The notes under the pieces were generated by a model, which had not been told where the DNA came from, did not search any database, and saw only the letters and a program-made list of their open reading frames with translations. A program made the position numbers and the translations under genes. From NCBI GenBank assembly GCA_016936135.1, contig JAFGPP010000062.1, positions 1 through 40,583 of the forward strand: 40,583 nt of DNA, in the 5' to 3' direction. The stretch comes from Thermoplasmatota archaeon (lineage in GTDB: Archaea; Thermoplasmatota; E2; DHVEG-1). Shown here one piece after another: positions 37,681 through 40,583 of the stretch (positions within the stretch are counted from its first letter, which is position 1; every line of letters begins with the position of its first letter).

Positions 37681-38601
37681 ATGGATTACGAACTTGCGAT
37701 AATCGGGGCAGGACCTGCAGGATATTCTGCTGCAATTTATGCAGTAAGAGCAGGGTTGAAAACAATAGTTATTGAAAAGGGCATTGGAGGGGGTCTTGCA
37801 GCTTTATCTCCAAATATTGAAAACTATGCTGGTTTTGAATCTGTATCAGGTATGGATTTAACTGAAAAAATGAAGAAGCATGCAAGCAAATATACAAATA
37901 TTCACTTCAACGAGGAAGTTAAAAACATTTCAAATAAAAACGATATTTTTTCTGTTGAAACTAGTAAAAAAAACTATGAGGTTAAGGCAATATTATTGTG
38001 TACTGGAACAGAATATAGAAAACTTAATGCTCCCGGTGAAGCAGAACTTTCTGGCAAGGGTGTATCCTACTGTGCAACCTGCGATGGTTTCTTTTTTAAG
38101 GGTAAAAAGGTGGCTGTTGTAGGTGGTGGCAACACGGCTCTTATCGAGGCAATTTATCTTAAACAAATTGGTTGTGATGAGGTTTATCTTATTCACAGGC
38201 GCGAGCAACTTCGAGCCGAAAAAGCCTATCAGGATGAGGCGATAGATAAGGGAGTAAAAATAATCTACAGCACACATGTGGCATCTATTAATGGTTTAGA
38301 AAAAGTAGAACACTTAGAAATCCGTGATATTAATGAAAATAAAAATAAAAAATTGCTAGTTGACGGTGTTTTTATTTCAGTTGGTGAATTACCGCAGAAT
38401 GAAATCGCCAAAAATCTTGGAGTTAAACTGGATGATAAAGGTTTTATTATAGTGGATAAAGATGGTAGAACTAATGTAAAAGGAGTATACGCTGCAGGAG
38501 ATATCACTGGTGGCCTAAGACAGGTAATAACTGCATGCTCTGAAGGTGCAAAAGCAGCGTTATCATCAACCGAAGTTCTAGGGAAGAAATATCCTTATTG
38601 A
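37681..38601 (+). CDS. trxB: Thioredoxin reductase
   Basis: IIGAGPAGYSAAIYAVRAGLKT, SYCATCDGFFFKGKKVAVVGGGNTA, GVYAAGDITGG. Confidence 0.95.
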   Translation: MDYELAIIGAGPAGYSAAIYAVRAGLKTIVIEKGIGGGLAALSPNIENYAGFESVSGMDLTEKMKKHASKYTNIHFNEEVKNISNKNDIFSVETSKKNYEVKAILLCTGTEYRKLNAPGEAELSGKGVSYCATCDGFFFKGKKVAVVGGGNTALIEAIYLKQIGCDEVYLIHRREQLRAEKAYQDEAIDKGVKIIYSTHVASINGLEKVEHLEIRDINENKNKKLLVDGVFISVGELPQNEIAKNLGVKLDDKGFIIVDKDGRTNVKGVYAAGDITGGLRQVITACSEGAKAALSSTEVLGKKYPY

Positions 38602-38936
38602 TTAAGGTACTCATCAAGGGCCATTTTTACTTCTGTGACATATGTCATTGCAGGACCGCCACCCATTAATATTGCTACTGTGGCTGCTTCAAGAATCTCA
38701 TCTTGTGTTGCACCTGCCGCAAGTGCCTTTTGGACATGAATAGCTATACAGTACTTACATCTGGCGGTAATTGAAGTTCCGATTGCAATAAGTTCTTTTG
38801 TTTTTGTGTCAAGAACACCTTCTTTTAAAACATTGCCCATGAATGATTTAAAATCCCTCATTGTTGCGGATTGCTTTTTAGATAGCTCTGCCATCATTTT
38901 CATAACATTGTCTACTGAATCTTTCATTTCACCCAT
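38595..38936 (-). CDS. Carboxymuconolactone decarboxylase/AhpD-like family protein
   Basis: LIAIGTSITARCKYCIAIHVQKALAAGATQDEILEA. Confidence 0.9.
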   Translation of the reverse strand: MGEMKDSVDNVMKMMAELSKKQSATMRDFKSFMGNVLKEGVLDTKTKELIAIGTSITARCKYCIAIHVQKALAAGATQDEILEAATVAILMGGGPAMTYVTEVKMALDEYLNQ

Positions 38937-38986
38937 TTTATCACTAGCATTGGTTATAGGTGAAAGTTTAAAAAAGTCTATGGAAG

Positions 38987-39427
38987 CTATAAAATCTGAA
39001 TAATATCTGTTTTGCCATTTTTTATAATTTCAATCAATTCGTTTGCAGCATTTTTTACTGGCCTGGTTATATTTCCTGTCATTTTGACAGGTTGTATTCC
39101 TATTAAAATTACTTGATTAACATATTGTTTTAGATATTTCATCAAAATTGAAAGTGGAATTCCATGTGTGCTAATGTGCATTTCACTTATCTTATCCCCT
39201 CTCATAATTCTAATTTCACCAGGTTTAAGATTCATTTCAACAGCATCAATAATTATTACATAATTTGGGTTGTATTTCTTTACATCTGCGGTAAAGTTTT
39301 CGGGAACAGTTCCGCAATCTAACACAGCAAAATCGTGTTTGGTTTTTTTTAATTTATCTGCAATGTATGGACCTATGGCATCGTCTCCGCCATCTCTGTT
39401 TCCTACACACATTATAACATTTACCAT
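38987..39427 (-). CDS. Hydrogenase maturation protease (HycI/HyaD type)
   Basis: MCVGNRDGGDDAIGPYIADKL, CGTVPENF, IIIDAVEM, STHGIPLS, GIQP. Confidence 0.85.
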   Translation of the reverse strand: MVNVIMCVGNRDGGDDAIGPYIADKLKKTKHDFAVLDCGTVPENFTADVKKYNPNYVIIIDAVEMNLKPGEIRIMRGDKISEMHISTHGIPLSILMKYLKQYVNQVILIGIQPVKMTGNITRPVKNAANELIEIIKNGKTDIIQIL

Positions 39428-39494
39428 TAACGTTAGTCTAACAATAAGTTGCAAAAAAATTTTGCGAAAGCTATTATGCAAATAAAATAAAAAA

Positions 39495-39758
39495 TTACTT
39501 TGTAGAATATTTTATCTTTTGATAAGTAAGAATATACCAGGCAATGGCCGTTCCACCAGTTGTAATACTGCTATAAAAAAGATCAATAGTAATAAAAATA
39601 AATGCAACAATTGTAAGCAAAATTGCTGTAGGAAGGCATGTATACAAAGATTGACTATTGGTATCCTTTAGTTTGAAATTTCTTAAAATGGCAGGAATGA
39701 GAGTAAGCACAAAACAGAAATTTATTATTGCTAATGCAGTATCTTGCCACATTACCAA
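39495..39758 (-). CDS. Small 3-TM membrane protein, possibly SemiSWEET/PQ-loop-like
   Basis: 87 aa, three hydrophobic segments; LTLIPAILRNFKLKDTNSQSL resembles a PQ-loop segment without the PQ. Confidence 0.45.
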   Translation of the reverse strand: MVMWQDTALAIINFCFVLTLIPAILRNFKLKDTNSQSLYTCLPTAILLTIVAFIFITIDLFYSSITTGGTAIAWYILTYQKIKYSTK

Positions 39759-39969
39759 TTGGAAATATAAAAAATGGATTAAATCTTGCGGTTGATTTCT
39801 AAAAAGGTATGTTTAGGTGGCAATTGGTAGATATCAAATATCTCCAATGCCTTAACCATAAAGAAAGATAGATACCAAATACCTTCTTTCTTTTTTCAAC
39901 ATACCATATATACAATCTAATTATAATTATTTAAATTTTATTATTAAATTATCGACATATTTTAAAAAC

Positions 39970-40583
39970 TTAACCAGTTAATTGCAAAAAATATTCCAAA
40001 ATTGGAAAGTAGTCAATTAATCGTTCCAATAATTGCCAGAGTGGATTAAATGGCTTGCTTTTCGATGTTTTTAGACTTGACTGGAAAACAAAGCAGTCGC
40101 TCCCGTCATCGGAATTGACGATCTTTACAGGCCCGGTAAATTCCTTTAAGAATTTATCCGGTGCGGTCAGCGTAATTGTCACTTCCCGCATTCCGTCCGT
40201 CGGTTTTAAGCCCTTACCACTTTGAGGCTCAAAAGTCCAATCGCCCCATTCAGGATGTTCTGCAATCTCCCAGGATAGTTCTGTATTTGAAGAACCGATA
40301 TTTTGAATGTAAAACGAGGTTGTTTTTACCGACCCGGGTCGCAATTCCCAGTTCAAATCCCCAAAACACATTATTCTCGGGCCGACGGACCGGTTCTTCC
40401 ACCCGTCAAAGTCCACAAATGGATACCATTCTATTCTGCCTGACCCCGAAATGATGTACGGTTCGTCCCATATGCCGTCCCCGCCGGGAATGTCCTGGCC
40501 TTCACCGTGATATTGATCGGTTCCGTTGAAGTAGTCGTCCCAGTAGTTCCCGCCTACCGGGTAGGGGCCGTACCATTGGTTCC
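39970..40583 (-). CDS. C-terminal part of a NosD-like beta-helix/surface protein, 5' end beyond window
   Basis: Reverse strand stays open to the window edge: NQWYGPYPVGGNYWDDYFNGTDQYHGEGQDIPGGDGIWDEPYIISGSGRIEWYPFVDFDGW..., the GNYWDDY..GxDxxGDGIxDxPY signature; followed by an Ig-like domain and hydrophobic tail. Confidence 0.8.
   Translation of the reverse strand, partial: NQWYGPYPVGGNYWDDYFNGTDQYHGEGQDIPGGDGIWDEPYIISGSGRIEWYPFVDFDGWKNRSVGPRIMCFGDLNWELRPGSVKTTSFYIQNIGSSNTELSWEIAEHPEWGDWTFEPQSGKGLKPTDGMREVTITLTAPDKFLKEFTGPVKIVNSDDGSDCFVFQSSLKTSKSKPFNPLWQLLERLIDYFPILEYFLQLTG

Overview
The window is a compact, AT-rich archaeal chromosome segment. Tandem TBP genes, aRF1, archease, tRNA endonuclease, translin and Mrp-type HypB point to Euryarchaeota, possibly the Thermoplasmatota side; that placement is inference. 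It opens exactly on a tRNA-Leu(CAA) gene. Housekeeping content includes MarC, PanE, D-hydroxyacid dehydrogenases, EndA, two-subunit pyruvate carboxylase, two TBPs, enolase, slipin/NfeD, beta-CASP nuclease, aRF1, OPT transporter, Dph6, MTAP and archease. A nickel block follows (NikR, LarC, LarB, LarE, HypA, Mrp-type HypB), then an anaerobic ribonucleotide reductase operon (NrdR, NrdD, NrdG), TrxB and a hydrogenase maturation protease. The strongest unusual signals are: (1) the NrdD reading frame stops before its glycyl-radical domain, which is encoded by a separate 47-aa in-frame ORF (36770..36913) that has its own AGGAGGT Shine-Dalgarno sequence and is absent from the supplied ORF track; (2) the NrdD intein appears to begin with Pro instead of Cys/Ser, with a Cys at the block F Asp position; (3) ThiI appears split into a THUMP protein with a dead PP-loop and a distant stand-alone catalytic PP-loop protein; (4) a tandem pair of NrdR boxes lies upstream of nrdR; (5) LarC is reduced to LarC1 and there is no LarA in the window; (6) a PqqD/RRE-like protein is translationally overlapped with an OPT peptide transporter. 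Novelty was not checked against any database.
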